Below are positions 1-8,594 of a stretch of 64,000 bases of DNA, one piece after another. The notes under the pieces are model-generated. The model worked only from the letters and a program-made list of their open reading frames with translations, made no database searches and had not been told where the DNA came from. The stretch covers positions 558,001 to 622,000 of the forward strand of contig NZ_JARUBF010000001.1 of the NCBI RefSeq assembly GCF_029626025.1, read 5' to 3'. The DNA is from Solwaraspora sp. WMMD406. GTDB lineage: Bacteria > Actinomycetota > Actinomycetes > Mycobacteriales > Micromonosporaceae. The position numbers were made by a program, and so were the translations under genes. Positions within the stretch are counted from its first letter, which is position 1, and the number at the start of each line of letters is the position of its first letter.

Positions 1-478
1 TCGCCCACGTTTCGACGGCACGACCGATGCCGAGGCAGCCGAGGCGGTGACTGGGGCCGACGCATACCCCACACGCGTGCATGGTATCGGGCTTTGCGAC
101 CGAAGATCAGCGGCCGGCCATGAGCACGACCCGGTCGGCTTCCACGTCGTATCCGAGCACGGGCTGGTTCTCCAGGCCTTCGGGGGTCATCAACACCGGC
201 TTGCGTAGCCGGCGGCCGATCGTGGTTAAGAATCGACAGAGGACGTCCAGTTGCTGTTGACCCTGCAGCTCACGCAAATCAACATCAAACTCGATTCGCT
301 CAGCGTCGTAGAGCTGGAATATCGCGAGAACACCGGGTACCGGCCATACCTTCAACTGGACACCGCCCTCGTCACGGAGGCTCAGCATGTCCTCAACCGT
401 GGCGGGCGGTGTACCCGCACCTCCGTCGAACAGGTAAGTAAACTGCCAGCCCTCCGACAGCACGAGGTCAACTAGAGC

Positions 479-1988
479 CAACGCCGCTCGGTTAAGCCGT
501 TGCGGCAGCGGTCAAGGGTGTGTCGGTCGGACATGGGAAAGCGGAGTTCCTGTAACGAGGTGAGTCACTCCAAGACGCCTCGAGACCAGGAACTCCGCTT
601 TGGTCGATCAGATTGCCATAACTCGGACGGTGCGGGTAGCCGCAGGTGTGTTCGCGCCGGGTCATCTGGGTGAGTTGACCCAGTTCCTGCCCTTCGAGAT
701 GGTCGATGAGGTCCTTGCCGCGACCCGTCGTACCCAGCAGCGGATCCGGCTACTCCCGGCCCGGGTCGTGGTCTACCTCGTCCTCGCAGGCTGCTTGTTC
801 GCCGAACTCGGCTACGGGCAGGTGTGGCGGAAACCGACCGCCGGTCTGACCGGGCTGGATCTGACCGAGCCGGCCTCAGGCACGTTACGGGAGGCGCGTC
901 AGCGGCTCGGGTCGACGCCGTTGCGGGCCCTGTTCGATCTGCTGCGCGGCCCGGCGGTCACCACGGCGACGCACGCCGTGCGGTGGCGGGGCCTGCTGGT
1001 GACAGCGATCGACGGGACCACGATGTCGGTCGCCGACGCCGAGGCGGTCCGGGTCCGTTACCGCAAACAACGGGGTAACCACGGCGGCGCGGGCTACCCG
1101 GCACTACGGCTGAGTGTCCTGCTGACCTGCGGCACCCGCTCGATCATCGACGCCGTGTTCGCTCCACTCGGCACCAGCGAACTCGACCAGGCCCGCTCCC
1201 TGGCCCGGAGCCTGGCCGCCGGGATGCTGCTGTTGGCCGACCGTAACTACGCCGCCGCCGACCTCATCCAGACACTCGCCGCCACCAGGGCCGACCTGCT
1301 GATCCGCTGCAAGAACGGCCGCCGCCTGCCGGTGATCCGCCGGTACCACGACGGATCCTGGCTGTCGACCATCGGCACGGTACGGGTGCGGGTCGTGGAC
1401 GCTGAGATCAGCGTCCAGACCATCGACGGCGTCCGCACGGGCGGCTACCGGCTGATCACCACCCTGCTCGACCCACGCACCCACCCGGCCGGCGAACTGA
1501 TAAAGCTGTACCACCGCCGGTGGGAGGTCGAAACCGCCTACCTGGAGATCAAATCCAGCATCCTCGGCGGCCGGGTCCTGCGCGCGCGTACTCCCGACGG
1601 CATCGACCAGGAGGTCTACGCCCTGCTGGTCGTCTACCAGATCCTGCGTAACGCCATGACCGACGCCACCGACAGCCGGCCCGGCACCGGCCCTGACCGG
1701 GCCAGCTTCACCACCGCCCTGAACGCCGCCCGCGACCAGGTCACCCACGCCGCCGGCGTCCTCGCCGACACCGTCATCGACCTGGTCGGCGCCATCGGTC
1801 GTGCGGTTCTGGCCCACCTGCTACCTGAGCGTCGGATCCGGGTGAAGACCCGCATGATCAAACGCTCGAACTCCAAGTACCAAGCCCGCGGACCCAACGT
1901 AGACCGACGCAGCTACAAAGCCACCATAGCCATCGATATAATCACAAACACTTGCTAACCATCCACCCGCCCTAACCGAGCGGCGTTG
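479..1988 (+). mobile_element. Complete IS4-family insertion sequence (1510 bp)
   Basis: Both ends are visible. The left end begins caacgccgctcggtta and the right end is its near-perfect inverse, taaccgagcggcgttg. The element is flanked by a perfect 10-bp direct repeat, caactagagc, at 469-478 and 1989-1998. A 10-bp duplication fits the IS4 family. One full-length transposase gene fills it. Intact ends, a perfect duplication and an intact transposase indicate recent insertion. Confidence 0.95.
600..1958 (+). CDS. IS4-family DDE transposase
   Basis: The product has 452 residues. The family's YREK signature is present (YHRRWEVETAYLEIK: Y-x2-R-x3-E-x6-K), together with the first two catalytic aspartates in AIDGTTM and LADRNY. 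It catalyses cut-and-paste transposition at the element's inverted repeats. The start appears to be TTG at 600; no strong ribosome-binding site is obvious, as is common in IS elements. The C-terminus is basic, as expected for DNA binding. It is full length and shows no internal stop, so it is probably active. Confidence 0.93.
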   Translation: MVDQIAITRTVRVAAGVFAPGHLGELTQFLPFEMVDEVLAATRRTQQRIRLLPARVVVYLVLAGCLFAELGYGQVWRKPTAGLTGLDLTEPASGTLREARQRLGSTPLRALFDLLRGPAVTTATHAVRWRGLLVTAIDGTTMSVADAEAVRVRYRKQRGNHGGAGYPALRLSVLLTCGTRSIIDAVFAPLGTSELDQARSLARSLAAGMLLLADRNYAAADLIQTLAATRADLLIRCKNGRRLPVIRRYHDGSWLSTIGTVRVRVVDAEISVQTIDGVRTGGYRLITTLLDPRTHPAGELIKLYHRRWEVETAYLEIKSSILGGRVLRARTPDGIDQEVYALLVVYQILRNAMTDATDSRPGTGPDRASFTTALNAARDQVTHAAGVLADTVIDLVGAIGRAVLAHLLPERRIRVKTRMIKRSNSKYQARGPNVDRRSYKATIAIDIITNTC

Positions 1989-2106
1989 CAACTAGAGCAC
2001 GCCAGTCCTCGACGGTCGTCTCCGGCACATGCACATCTGGGAGTGTCCCGTTCAGGTCAAGGTCGAACCAGTCCTGGACGTCCTCCCACAGCAAGCCAGT
2101 CACGTC

Positions 2107-2538
2107 CTACATGTACTGGGCGGCGGTCTGCTCGACTTCGCGGATGAACTCCTCCAGCTCGGCCTCGGTCCACTCTCGGTCCTGCAACAGCGTCCCGAGC
2201 ACGGCGATCTGCATCGAGAAGGCGGTCTCCGCATCGATGTCGTCGATCAGGTCGGGCTCGCCGAGGGCTGCTCGGATCATGCCTTCCATCGCCAGGGCGG
2301 GCAGTTCGTGGCCGTCCGCGTACCGCTGACGGGTCGTCGCGACGAAGGTGGCGACCTGCTGCAGGTCGGGTGTCTCGCCGAAGCGTCGCTGCGCCGCGAC
2401 GAAGAAGGCTGCGGTGATGGTCTGCGGCCCTTCTCGTAGCCCTTTGTCGCCGATCTCGGCGAGGAGCCGATCGGCCGTGCCCCAGTCTCCCCGGGCCATG
2501 GCACGGATCAGGTCACTGTGGTTCTGGTCGGCGCTCAC
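2107..2538 (-). CDS. Hypothetical protein, 143 residues
   Basis: This is a predicted soluble, mostly helical protein with an acidic C-terminus. It contains an alternation of Trp/Leu-rich helices reminiscent of a TPR-like or helical-bundle fold, but no catalytic motif I can name. It lies 55 bp downstream of a short GntR regulator on the same strand and ends 3 bp before the GTG of the IS4-split gene, so the three form one transcription unit. The function is unknown. The arrangement would suit a small regulated module, but nothing in the sequence says of what. Confidence 0.7.
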   Translation of the reverse strand: MSADQNHSDLIRAMARGDWGTADRLLAEIGDKGLREGPQTITAAFFVAAQRRFGETPDLQQVATFVATTRQRYADGHELPALAMEGMIRAALGEPDLIDDIDAETAFSMQIAVLGTLLQDREWTEAELEEFIREVEQTAAQYM

Positions 2539-2593
2539 GTTTCAGGTACCTCGCTATCTGCTCGCGTGCGACGTTCACCGCAGACGGCGGAAG

Positions 2594-2815
2594 CTACTTC
2601 TCCGCTACGTACACGCCGCGACCGGAATGTCCGATGACGAGATCTCGGTCGTGCAGGAGTGAGACGGCGCGGTACACGGTCGCCGGGCTGACGTCGTACT
2701 GATCGGCAAGCTGGGCAGTGCTGGGCAGCTTGGTGCCCGGCGGTAGCTCGCCGCCCTTGATCTTCGCGGTCAGTTCGTTTGCGATCCGTCGGTAATCGGC
2801 TGACACTGAGGGCAC
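2594..2815 (-). CDS. Short GntR-family winged-helix regulator
   Basis: The protein has 73 residues and consists almost wholly of the GntR N-terminal winged helix: helix-turn-helix around QLADQYDVSPATVYRAVSLL and a wing ending GRGVYVAEK. The usual effector-binding C-terminal domain is absent, as in many small actinobacterial GntR proteins encoded in integrative elements and accessory operons. The start is GTG at 2815, with a purine-rich stretch (ggggatg) upstream. It probably autoregulates the two hypothetical genes that follow on the same strand. Confidence 0.85.
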   Translation of the reverse strand: MPSVSADYRRIANELTAKIKGGELPPGTKLPSTAQLADQYDVSPATVYRAVSLLHDRDLVIGHSGRGVYVAEK

Positions 2816-2919
2816 GGCACATCCCCTTGGTTCGGTACCATTATTCGATCACGGACAACCTTCGTCAGCAAGGGACGTAAATCCGATTAACCAGCGCCCA
2901 CTGCGAGGCAGTGCCGGCG

Positions 2920-3441
2920 TTATCCGGCATGTCCATCCTGTAGATAATAAGCAGTTCTGGTCCTCAGTGCATCGAGCGCTACGGCAACGCGCCGCCACAA
3001 GTACGGGCGGAGCCGCTGCTGCGCCTGTTCTGCGGTACAGAACTCGAACGCGGACAGCTCCTCGTCGACAATCCTGAGCCCGGAGATCTGCTCGTCGGTC
3101 AGCTCACCACCATCAAAGATGAACGAGAGCAGGTCGTCCCAGGGCCCGTGTGGTGACACCCAATCGACCACCAGCAGCCCGGCCACGTGCAGGTCCAGGC
3201 CGAGTTCTTCTCGCAGTTCACGGCGAACGGCCTCATGAGGCGGCTCGTTGGCTTCCGCCATGCCGCCGGGTATGTCCCAGTTCGGCTTATACTGCGGGTC
3301 AACGAGGAGAATCCGCCCTTCGCAGTCACGGATGAGAACGTCAGCACTGACGCGCTTACGTGGCTGCTTGGCGTTGCCCTCTGCCAGGTACGCCTGCCAC
3401 GCCTCCGGGTCACGCTCATACAGCGGAGCGTCAGAGCCCAC
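2920..3441 (-). CDS. NUDIX hydrolase
   Basis: The product has 173 residues and a complete Nudix box: G-x5-E-x7-R-E-x-x-E-E-x-G, seen as GMAEANE followed by RRELREELGL at roughly residues 60-82. The conserved REVEE-type glutamates that bind Mg2+ are all present. Such enzymes hydrolyse nucleoside diphosphates linked to another moiety; the substrate cannot be read from the sequence. The gene begins 8 bp after the stop of the XRE/TPR regulator and is in the same operon. This NUDIX + XRE pairing is common in actinomycetes. No signal peptide, so cytoplasmic. Confidence 0.9.
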   Translation of the reverse strand: MGSDAPLYERDPEAWQAYLAEGNAKQPRKRVSADVLIRDCEGRILLVDPQYKPNWDIPGGMAEANEPPHEAVRRELREELGLDLHVAGLLVVDWVSPHGPWDDLLSFIFDGGELTDEQISGLRIVDEELSAFEFCTAEQAQQRLRPYLWRRVAVALDALRTRTAYYLQDGHAG

Positions 3442-3449
3442 GATCGGAC

Positions 3450-4721
3450 CTACGATGACTGAGGCTGCCGAGAGCCTGCTGGGGTGCTGAGGACTCGTAG
3501 CTCGTCCAGAAAGGTCAGCGCCTCAGGGTGGTTGGTGTACTGCTCGTGCAACAGCTGCCCTAGCTCACGGGAGCACATGAGGAGAGACGGTAGAGACCTG
3601 CGGTCGCCCGACAGCGCATGGCGGCCGTAGGCCACTGCTTCCTCGATCTCTCCGCTGCGCGCGGCGACCACACCTAGCGTCAAACGTGCCTCGGCGTTCC
3701 GCATGGGCTTTCGTTCGGTGCCGTCCGGATCAGTGGAGGATCGCATGACTTCACGGGCGTACATCCCGGCAAGCTGGTCCTCCCGGGCCAACCGGTAGCA
3801 GTCCATCGCGTAGAAGTCGAACTTCGATGGATCAACGACGAAATGGTGGTCGGTGTCCTCCGGGTAGGGCAGCGACTCCAGGAGTGACCGGCCGCGATCA
3901 AGTGCCGTCTCCACTTGTCTGCGGTCCCCGATACGCGCCCATGCCTTGGCCTGCTGCGCTGCCAACTGCACAGCGACGCTCTGGTTGGGGGCCTTCGCTA
4001 CCCCCATGTCAGCAGCGGCTATCGCTCCCCGATAGTCGCCCTGTGTCAGCGCGTACCACGCGCGCATCTCGTGCGCCCAACCGACGATTGCAGCGTCGCC
4101 CGCCTCCTCGCCGAGGGTCAGCGCCGCCTTACGGGTGCCCTCCGCTTCTCGCCGCAGCCCCAGATCGTATTCGATACACCCGACGAGCAGGGCAACCAGA
4201 CCAGCAAGCGACAGGACCTCTCGGTGCTGCGCGAGCGTCAACCGGCGGTCCATGAGCCCTGTAATGCGTCGAAGCCACGCCTTACCCTCCACGTAGAGCT
4301 GATCCGGAGGGGCGTAGGGGTACTCACAGCAAAGCCGGTCGGCGGTAATCCGGAGCGCATCAAGTAAGGATTCCGAGACATCTGAAGCGCGGATGCGGGA
4401 GATAATTTCGAGGGTTTCCAGACCACTGTCCGTTAGCAAATCCGCTTCGGCATGGGCGCCACCCACGCGAGGGAAGAACGCTGCCGTGACGGTGCCGTAG
4501 GTCTTGGCAATCAGCGTCTTGTAAAAAGTGTCGGGCTCGGAGCTACCGGACTCCCACCGCTTCCAGTTGCGCAACAGCGTGCCGTCGGAGGGGAGCGGTT
4601 CTGCCGCGTGTGCCCTGAGTGCCCGCACCGCGTCGCTCTGGGACCACCCCCGGGCAGTCCGCTCCGAGCGAAGCCGCTGCGCCCACGCCGGCCGCGAGTC
4701 TTCCTCTAGCTCATCCCTCAT
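3450..4721 (-). CDS. XRE-family regulator with C-terminal TPR-like region
   Basis: The product has 423 residues. An N-terminal helix-turn-helix (residues about 14-60, including RGWSQSDAVRALR) is followed by a long helical, TPR-like region. The layout matches the large actinomycete XRE/TPR regulators that often sit in front of NUDIX or kinase genes. It is cotranscribed with the NUDIX hydrolase. The intergenic DNA upstream holds a palindrome at 4789-4804 that could be its operator. ATG at 4721 is well placed. Its ligand and targets are unknown. Confidence 0.85.
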   Translation of the reverse strand: MRDELEEDSRPAWAQRLRSERTARGWSQSDAVRALRAHAAEPLPSDGTLLRNWKRWESGSSEPDTFYKTLIAKTYGTVTAAFFPRVGGAHAEADLLTDSGLETLEIISRIRASDVSESLLDALRITADRLCCEYPYAPPDQLYVEGKAWLRRITGLMDRRLTLAQHREVLSLAGLVALLVGCIEYDLGLRREAEGTRKAALTLGEEAGDAAIVGWAHEMRAWYALTQGDYRGAIAAADMGVAKAPNQSVAVQLAAQQAKAWARIGDRRQVETALDRGRSLLESLPYPEDTDHHFVVDPSKFDFYAMDCYRLAREDQLAGMYAREVMRSSTDPDGTERKPMRNAEARLTLGVVAARSGEIEEAVAYGRHALSGDRRSLPSLLMCSRELGQLLHEQYTNHPEALTFLDELRVLSTPAGSRQPQSS

Positions 4722-4788
4722 GATGTGAGCTTATCTCCCATGAATTCAATTATCCACCCACAGGGTGATACGAGAGGGGACTTGGGCC

Positions 4789-4804
4789 TGTCACCGCAGT
4801 GACA
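4789..4804. promoter_or_regulatory. Inverted repeat, candidate operator
   Basis: TGTCAC-N4-GTGACA is a perfect 6-bp inverted repeat in the 238-bp space between the divergent XRE regulator (start 4721) and the small membrane-protein gene (start 4960). Location and shape fit a repressor site. No protein can be assigned from sequence alone. Confidence 0.4.
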
Positions 4805-4959
4805 CCTGTCGCCCACCAAGATCGAGTGAAATCGTTGCCTTATCGACATCCGGTCGTCAACCTGACGACGCGAACTGTCTGGCGTTGTACCAGGGCGATT
4901 TTGTCTCCAAGCCGGCGGCGAGCCACTCAGTCGCCCAGCCCAAAGCGAAAGGGTTGATC

Positions 4960-5088
4960 ATGGTGGCGTTTACGGCACTGGCCTTCGGATTACTGCTCGG
5001 ATTCCTCATAGGGCTGTTCAGTTTCAAGATCAAATCCCGCTGGTGCCCCGACTGCGGCCGTACCACCGTGCCGGCGGGCCGTCGGTAG
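4960..5088 (+). CDS. Small membrane protein with a C-terminal CxxC motif (42 residues)
   Basis: ATG at 4960 is preceded by a good ribosome-binding site (gaaaggg). The first ~22 residues form a single hydrophobic helix (AFGLLLGFLIGLF), followed by a basic tail containing WCPDCG, a zinc-ribbon-like knuckle. The topology suggests a cytoplasmic basic tail anchored in the membrane. The stop is immediately followed by GTG of the next gene at 5090, so the genes are coupled. A 107-residue version starting at 4765 exists but has no ribosome-binding site and non-coding character upstream. Confidence 0.6.
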   Translation: MVAFTALAFGLLLGFLIGLFSFKIKSRWCPDCGRTTVPAGRR

Positions 5089-5089
5089 C

Positions 5090-5347
5090 GTGCCGGCCGA
5101 CCGGTCGCCGGCTGATCCCCGCCCCGGCGACGAACTGATCATCGACGGCCGGGCGAGTGTCCAGTTCGCCGCCGGCCGAGGCTTCCGGTTCCGGGTGACG
5201 ACAGTGGACCAGAAGCAGACCTATCGAGGCTGGGTGTGGCTCGGCGGTTACCAGCTGACACCTGACGGTGAAGCCCGTGAACGCCGCGAAATCTTCGTCC
5301 AGCGCTCCGGCCTCCGCTTCGCACCCAGGCTGCGCCGCCTCCGCTGA
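5090..5347 (+). CDS. Small GWVWL-type conserved protein (copy 1)
   Basis: The product has 85 residues. Its core (ASVQF, FRV, TYRGWVWLGGY, GEARERR, IFVQ, GLR) closely matches another small protein in this window at 13181-13468. It looks like a compact beta-rich domain with conserved tryptophans and ends in a basic tail. It is the second gene of a four-gene run (4960-7640), between the small membrane protein and the DivIVA-like protein. The function is unknown; I take it as a lineage-restricted actinobacterial family. Confidence 0.75.
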   Translation: MPADRSPADPRPGDELIIDGRASVQFAAGRGFRFRVTTVDQKQTYRGWVWLGGYQLTPDGEARERREIFVQRSGLRFAPRLRRLR

Positions 5348-5427
5348 CCAGGGCAGCAGCGGCGGCACGCCCGCAACCGCGCCTGCTTCACCCGTACCCC
5401 CTGATGTGATCGAAAGGTGGTCCTGCC

Positions 5428-5835
5428 GTGCGCAGACTTCTCGACCTGTTCCGCCGGCGGCCGGTGCGCGGCCGCCGCCACCGGCGGCTGCTCGCCGAGA
5501 TCGCCGAGCACACCCGGCGCAACGCGGCACAAACGCCGACCGGCCAGCGTCGCCCAGGGCGGCGCGATCCGAACACGGTCGGCCACTACTACGAGCGGCC
5601 GGCGCGGCCGTCGATCAGCCCCGGCCTGGTCCGCGACCGCCGGTTCGGCGACCGCGTCCGGCACGGCTGCGACCCCAACGAGGTACGCGCGTTTCTGCAC
5701 CTGGTCGCCGACGAGCTGGCCGCCCTGCGCGCCGAACTGCACTCCACCCAGGACGAAAACGTACGGATCAAGCAGGCGTTGCGGGACTGGCAGTCGCAGC
5801 AGTTCCAGCACTCGCAGGCGGGAGCGGCGGCGTGA
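5428..5835 (+). CDS. Small DivIVA-like coiled-coil protein
   Basis: The product has 135 residues. GTG at 5428 has a strong ribosome-binding site (gaaaggtgg) 7 bp upstream. The N-terminus is extremely Arg-rich. The C-terminal half (from DPNEVRAFLHLVADELAAL) matches the DivIVA-domain pattern, in which a short hydrophobic segment leads into a heptad coiled coil. It is much shorter than polar-growth DivIVA/Wag31. Its stop overlaps the next gene's start in a GTGA. A scaffold or localisation role is plausible but unproven. Confidence 0.7.
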   Translation: MRRLLDLFRRRPVRGRRHRRLLAEIAEHTRRNAAQTPTGQRRPGRRDPNTVGHYYERPARPSISPGLVRDRRFGDRVRHGCDPNEVRAFLHLVADELAALRAELHSTQDENVRIKQALRDWQSQQFQHSQAGAAA

Positions 5836-7640
5836 CGGCGGCCGGGGCTGGGGCCGGCATCAACGGGGTGCCGGCCGGCGCGGTCCGGGTCGTCGGGTTC
5901 GGGTCCGAGCGGCGGCGGGCGCAACTCGTCTTCACCGTCGCCAACCTCGACACCGGGGCGGTCGCCTCGACCAGCCTCGTCCCCGGCTCGTTCACGCCAC
6001 TACCGACCCCGGGCGGCACCTGGTGGCTGCCGTACGCGCCGATCGTCACCAACCTCGCTACCCGCGCAGGGGTGGCCGCCGCGACGCTGCGCGACCCGGA
6101 CTTCCCCGACGAACCGGGCCGGCTACCGTCGTCCGGGCTGATGCTGCCGGCACAGTGGCAGCCCGGCATCCCGGAGCGGGACCGCCGCAGGTGGGAGGCG
6201 GCGGCACTCGCCGATCGGCGGACCACGCCGTGGCTGGTCCTGATCGGCCGCAGCAGCGAACCGCCGGCACCGGACCATGGCCGGCTGCTCGGCCGGCTGT
6301 GTACGCTCGCCGACCAGCTGCACGTCGACCTGGTGCTCGAAGCCCGACCGGCGTCCACCCGTGGCGGGCTGAGCTGGGACATTCGGTTCGAGCTGGCTGG
6401 CGGGACAGTGCCCGACTACCCGCACCGGTGGGCCGCCGACCTGCCGGCGGCGATCGCTTCGATCAGCCCGGAGCGGGCCGCGTCCGGGCTGGACGTGACC
6501 AACCGGGACCTGCCCGCCCACTACCTGACCGAGGATGCGCTGACGCCGCGCCCGGTGACGGTCGGGCTGGCCGGCCACCCCGGCGGCCACGACCTCGACC
6601 ACCTCGAACGGCGGATGGTCGCCGACGCCGAGCAGCACGGCGGGGCACAGCACAGTGGAACACAGCACGGCGGCGCGCAGGCGATCTGGCGCAACCGGCA
6701 CTGGTGGCACACCAGCCTGCGACCGGTCGAGACCGCCGGCCGGTTCGTGCGCGGCTGGGAGCCGCCGGCCCCGAAGTACTGGGGCGAGCCGATCCCCACC
6801 CAGCCTTGCCAACGCTGCGCTGACGTGGTCGACCCGCCGTACTGCACCCGCTGTCACGGCACCCGCCGGGTCCGGCGCGGCGCGGTCGTCACCGTCACCG
6901 ACCTGCGCGGCCGGACCGTGCACCGCAACTGGCGACCCGACGACGACGGCCCGAACCCACCGACGGTGGTGCACACCGACCGGCAGTCCGGCTCAAGCGT
7001 GTGGCAACTGCCCGAGCACTATCAGATCGGCGCGCTGGCGGCGGAGTTCGGCGTACCGCCGACCGACCTGACCGCCCTCGACGGCGAGCATGTCATCGAC
7101 CAGCACCTTCGCGACGGTGTCAGCCAGGTCGCGCGCGGCGGCGGTGACCCGGTCGCCACGTACCTCGGTGCCGTCGCCGCCACCCACGACAGCGCCCGCG
7201 TCCTGGTCCGCGCCACCGACTGGCCCGGCCCCACCCTCGACGAACTCGCCCGCCTCGTCACCGGCCTCGGGCTCGCCCTGGACGTCACCGTCGTCGACCA
7301 CCGCGACAGCGTCGGTCGGCCGGAGCTGACGCAGGGTCACAGCTGGTCGGTCCGGGTCGCCGACCCGGCCGCGCCGCTGGCCGTCGGCCCGCTGCCCACC
7401 TGCGCCGCGCTGCCCGAAGCCGTCGCGCTCTGCTACCGCTATCTGCCCGGCGCGCTGCGGGCGACCGTCCCCGCCGACCCCGAGCAGCCGATGTCCGTCC
7501 CGCATCGGCCCGCGACGGCCGGTCCAGCTCCGGACACCACAAGCGTCATCACCGAGGTACGCCGCCTCGCCGCCGACCGCCCCGGCGACCCGGCAACCGT
7601 CCGTCTCCACCCCGACGGCACCCACACCACGACGGCCTGA
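5832..7640 (+). CDS. Large hypothetical protein with a CxxC-CxxC zinc ribbon
   Basis: The product has 602 residues if started at the GTG of the GTGA overlap at 5832, which I prefer. The open frame extends back to 5268, but that part overlaps the DivIVA-like gene and has no start signal. Around residue 325 a DnaJ-like double CxxC pair (CQRC and CTRC, ten residues apart) should bind zinc. The rest has no recognisable enzymatic motif. It closes the four-gene run starting at 4960, whose coupled starts suggest stoichiometric production of the gene products. Family and function are unknown. Confidence 0.75.
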   Translation: MTAAGAGAGINGVPAGAVRVVGFGSERRRAQLVFTVANLDTGAVASTSLVPGSFTPLPTPGGTWWLPYAPIVTNLATRAGVAAATLRDPDFPDEPGRLPSSGLMLPAQWQPGIPERDRRRWEAAALADRRTTPWLVLIGRSSEPPAPDHGRLLGRLCTLADQLHVDLVLEARPASTRGGLSWDIRFELAGGTVPDYPHRWAADLPAAIASISPERAASGLDVTNRDLPAHYLTEDALTPRPVTVGLAGHPGGHDLDHLERRMVADAEQHGGAQHSGTQHGGAQAIWRNRHWWHTSLRPVETAGRFVRGWEPPAPKYWGEPIPTQPCQRCADVVDPPYCTRCHGTRRVRRGAVVTVTDLRGRTVHRNWRPDDDGPNPPTVVHTDRQSGSSVWQLPEHYQIGALAAEFGVPPTDLTALDGEHVIDQHLRDGVSQVARGGGDPVATYLGAVAATHDSARVLVRATDWPGPTLDELARLVTGLGLALDVTVVDHRDSVGRPELTQGHSWSVRVADPAAPLAVGPLPTCAALPEAVALCYRYLPGALRATVPADPEQPMSVPHRPATAGPAPDTTSVITEVRRLAADRPGDPATVRLHPDGTHTTTA

Positions 7641-7719
7641 ACGTCGACGACCGCACCCTGACCTCGACCGGCAGCTATCCGCAGGCGGCCTCCGGCGAGA
7701 CCGAGTGTGTGTTCCGCCG

Positions 7720-7757
7720 TGATCCCCCTGCGGGATCATGATCCCGCAGGGGGATCA
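7720..7757. terminator. Perfect 38-bp palindrome, probable terminator
   Basis: The 19-bp half-site beginning tgatccccctgcgggatca is repeated exactly inverted with no loop bases. It lies about 80 bp after the stop of the large zinc-ribbon gene and before vapB. It may end the upstream transcript; a no-loop palindrome centred on TCATGA could also be a protein-binding site or a mobile-element remnant. Confidence 0.6.
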
Positions 7758-7872
7758 ACGCCAAACGGAGTACGGGTCCCCGGCCGAGCCGGCCGGTTCG
7801 GCACCCACACCACCACGGACCAGTCGGGAGGTTGACTTGACCCTGCAGTCGTAAAGCAGTCAAAATGCAGTC

Positions 7873-8163
7873 ATGGCTGTGGTGCTCACGATCCGCGACG
7901 TACCCGAAGAAGTGCGAGACCTTCTCGCCCAGCAGGCCCGCGAACGCGGCCAGTCGCTGCAGGCGTACCTGCTGGCTGTTCTCAACCGTCAGGCCGACTT
8001 CTGCCGCAACCGGCAACTCCTCGCCGAACTCAGCGACGAACTCGACGACCGCAGCGGCGGGGCCGGACCCACCGCACCCGATGCCGCCGACCTGCTGGCC
8101 TGTGCCCGCGCCGAACGGGATCTCCCCGACGCCGCCGCCTCCTCCGGGCGGGACGTCGCATGA
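7873..8163 (+). CDS. vapB: VapB/FitA-type antitoxin
   Basis: The product has 96 residues. The N-terminal ribbon-helix-helix (VLTIRDVPEEVRDLLAQQAR, then GQSLQAYLLAVL) is the DNA-binding dimerisation domain of FitA-like antitoxins. The acidic, flexible C-terminus would wrap the toxin. Its stop overlaps the VapC start in an ATGA, the standard antitoxin-first order. It is expected to neutralise the PIN-domain toxin and autorepress the operon. Confidence 0.9.
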   Translation: MAVVLTIRDVPEEVRDLLAQQARERGQSLQAYLLAVLNRQADFCRNRQLLAELSDELDDRSGGAGPTAPDAADLLACARAERDLPDAAASSGRDVA

Positions 8164-8555
8164 TCGTCGTCGACGCATCGGTCATCGCGAGCGTGCTCGT
8201 CTACAGCGACGATCGCGGACGCAAGGCCCGCGCCGTGCTGGGCCGCGATCCCGAGTGGGCGGCACCGGAGCACTGGAAGGTCGAGGTCTTCTCCGTCATG
8301 CGAGGACTCGCGCTCGGCGGGAAGATCACCAGCGAGGTGGCGGCGCGGGCGGTCGACCGGATCAGCCGCCTCGGCGTCGACACCGTACCGATCGACGATC
8401 TGCTCACCCGGATGTGGCAGTTCAAGGCGAACATCAGCGCGTACGACGCACCCTACGTCGCCCTCGCGGAACGCCGATCCCTGACGTTGGTGACCGCCGA
8501 CGGCAAACTCGCCCGAGCGGCGAGCGCGTACTGCCGGGTCGAACTCGTCGCGTAG
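8160..8555 (+). CDS. vapC: VapC-type PIN-domain RNase toxin
   Basis: The product has 131 residues, the normal VapC size. The acidic residues of the PIN active site are visible: D5 in IVVDAS, a glutamate in WKVEVFSVM, D in SAYDAPYVALA and D in LVTADGKLA. PIN toxins cleave structured RNA such as tRNA or rRNA in a Mg2+-dependent way and are held inactive by the cognate antitoxin. The gene overlaps vapB by 4 bp. Confidence 0.92.
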   Translation: MIVVDASVIASVLVYSDDRGRKARAVLGRDPEWAAPEHWKVEVFSVMRGLALGGKITSEVAARAVDRISRLGVDTVPIDDLLTRMWQFKANISAYDAPYVALAERRSLTLVTADGKLARAASAYCRVELVA

Positions 8556-8594
8556 CGGGACGCTGGTGCGACGGTCGGGGTCTTCCGCGCAGGC

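Larger units (their letters stand above)
107..2103 (-). pseudogene. Hypothetical protein gene split by an IS4-family element
   Basis: The gene runs right to left. Its 5' part is 2103-1999 (GTG start, 35 codons) and its 3' part is 478-107 (123 residues). Removing the IS at 479-1988 and one copy of the 10-bp target duplication joins them in frame into a 158-residue protein. The GTG start lies 3 bp past the TAG stop of the upstream gene, so the two were probably translationally coupled. The ORF that appears to start at 481 uses a TTG inside the IS and is an artefact. There is no signal peptide or membrane segment. The C-terminal half reads like a small globular domain rich in acidic and aromatic residues. 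I do not recognise the family; coupling to another unknown gene next to a GntR regulator gives no clear function. Confidence 0.85.

Noticed and set aside
1104-1817. 237-residue ORF opposite the IS4 transposase
   Set aside because: It is antisense to a gene with all catalytic motifs and has the Gly/Val/Ala-rich composition typical of shadow frames in GC-rich DNA.
5268-5831. N-terminal extension of the zinc-ribbon protein (790-residue version)
   Set aside because: It overlaps the DivIVA-like gene in another frame, lacks a ribosome-binding site and has low-complexity Pro/Arg composition. The GTGA overlap at 5832 gives a natural start.
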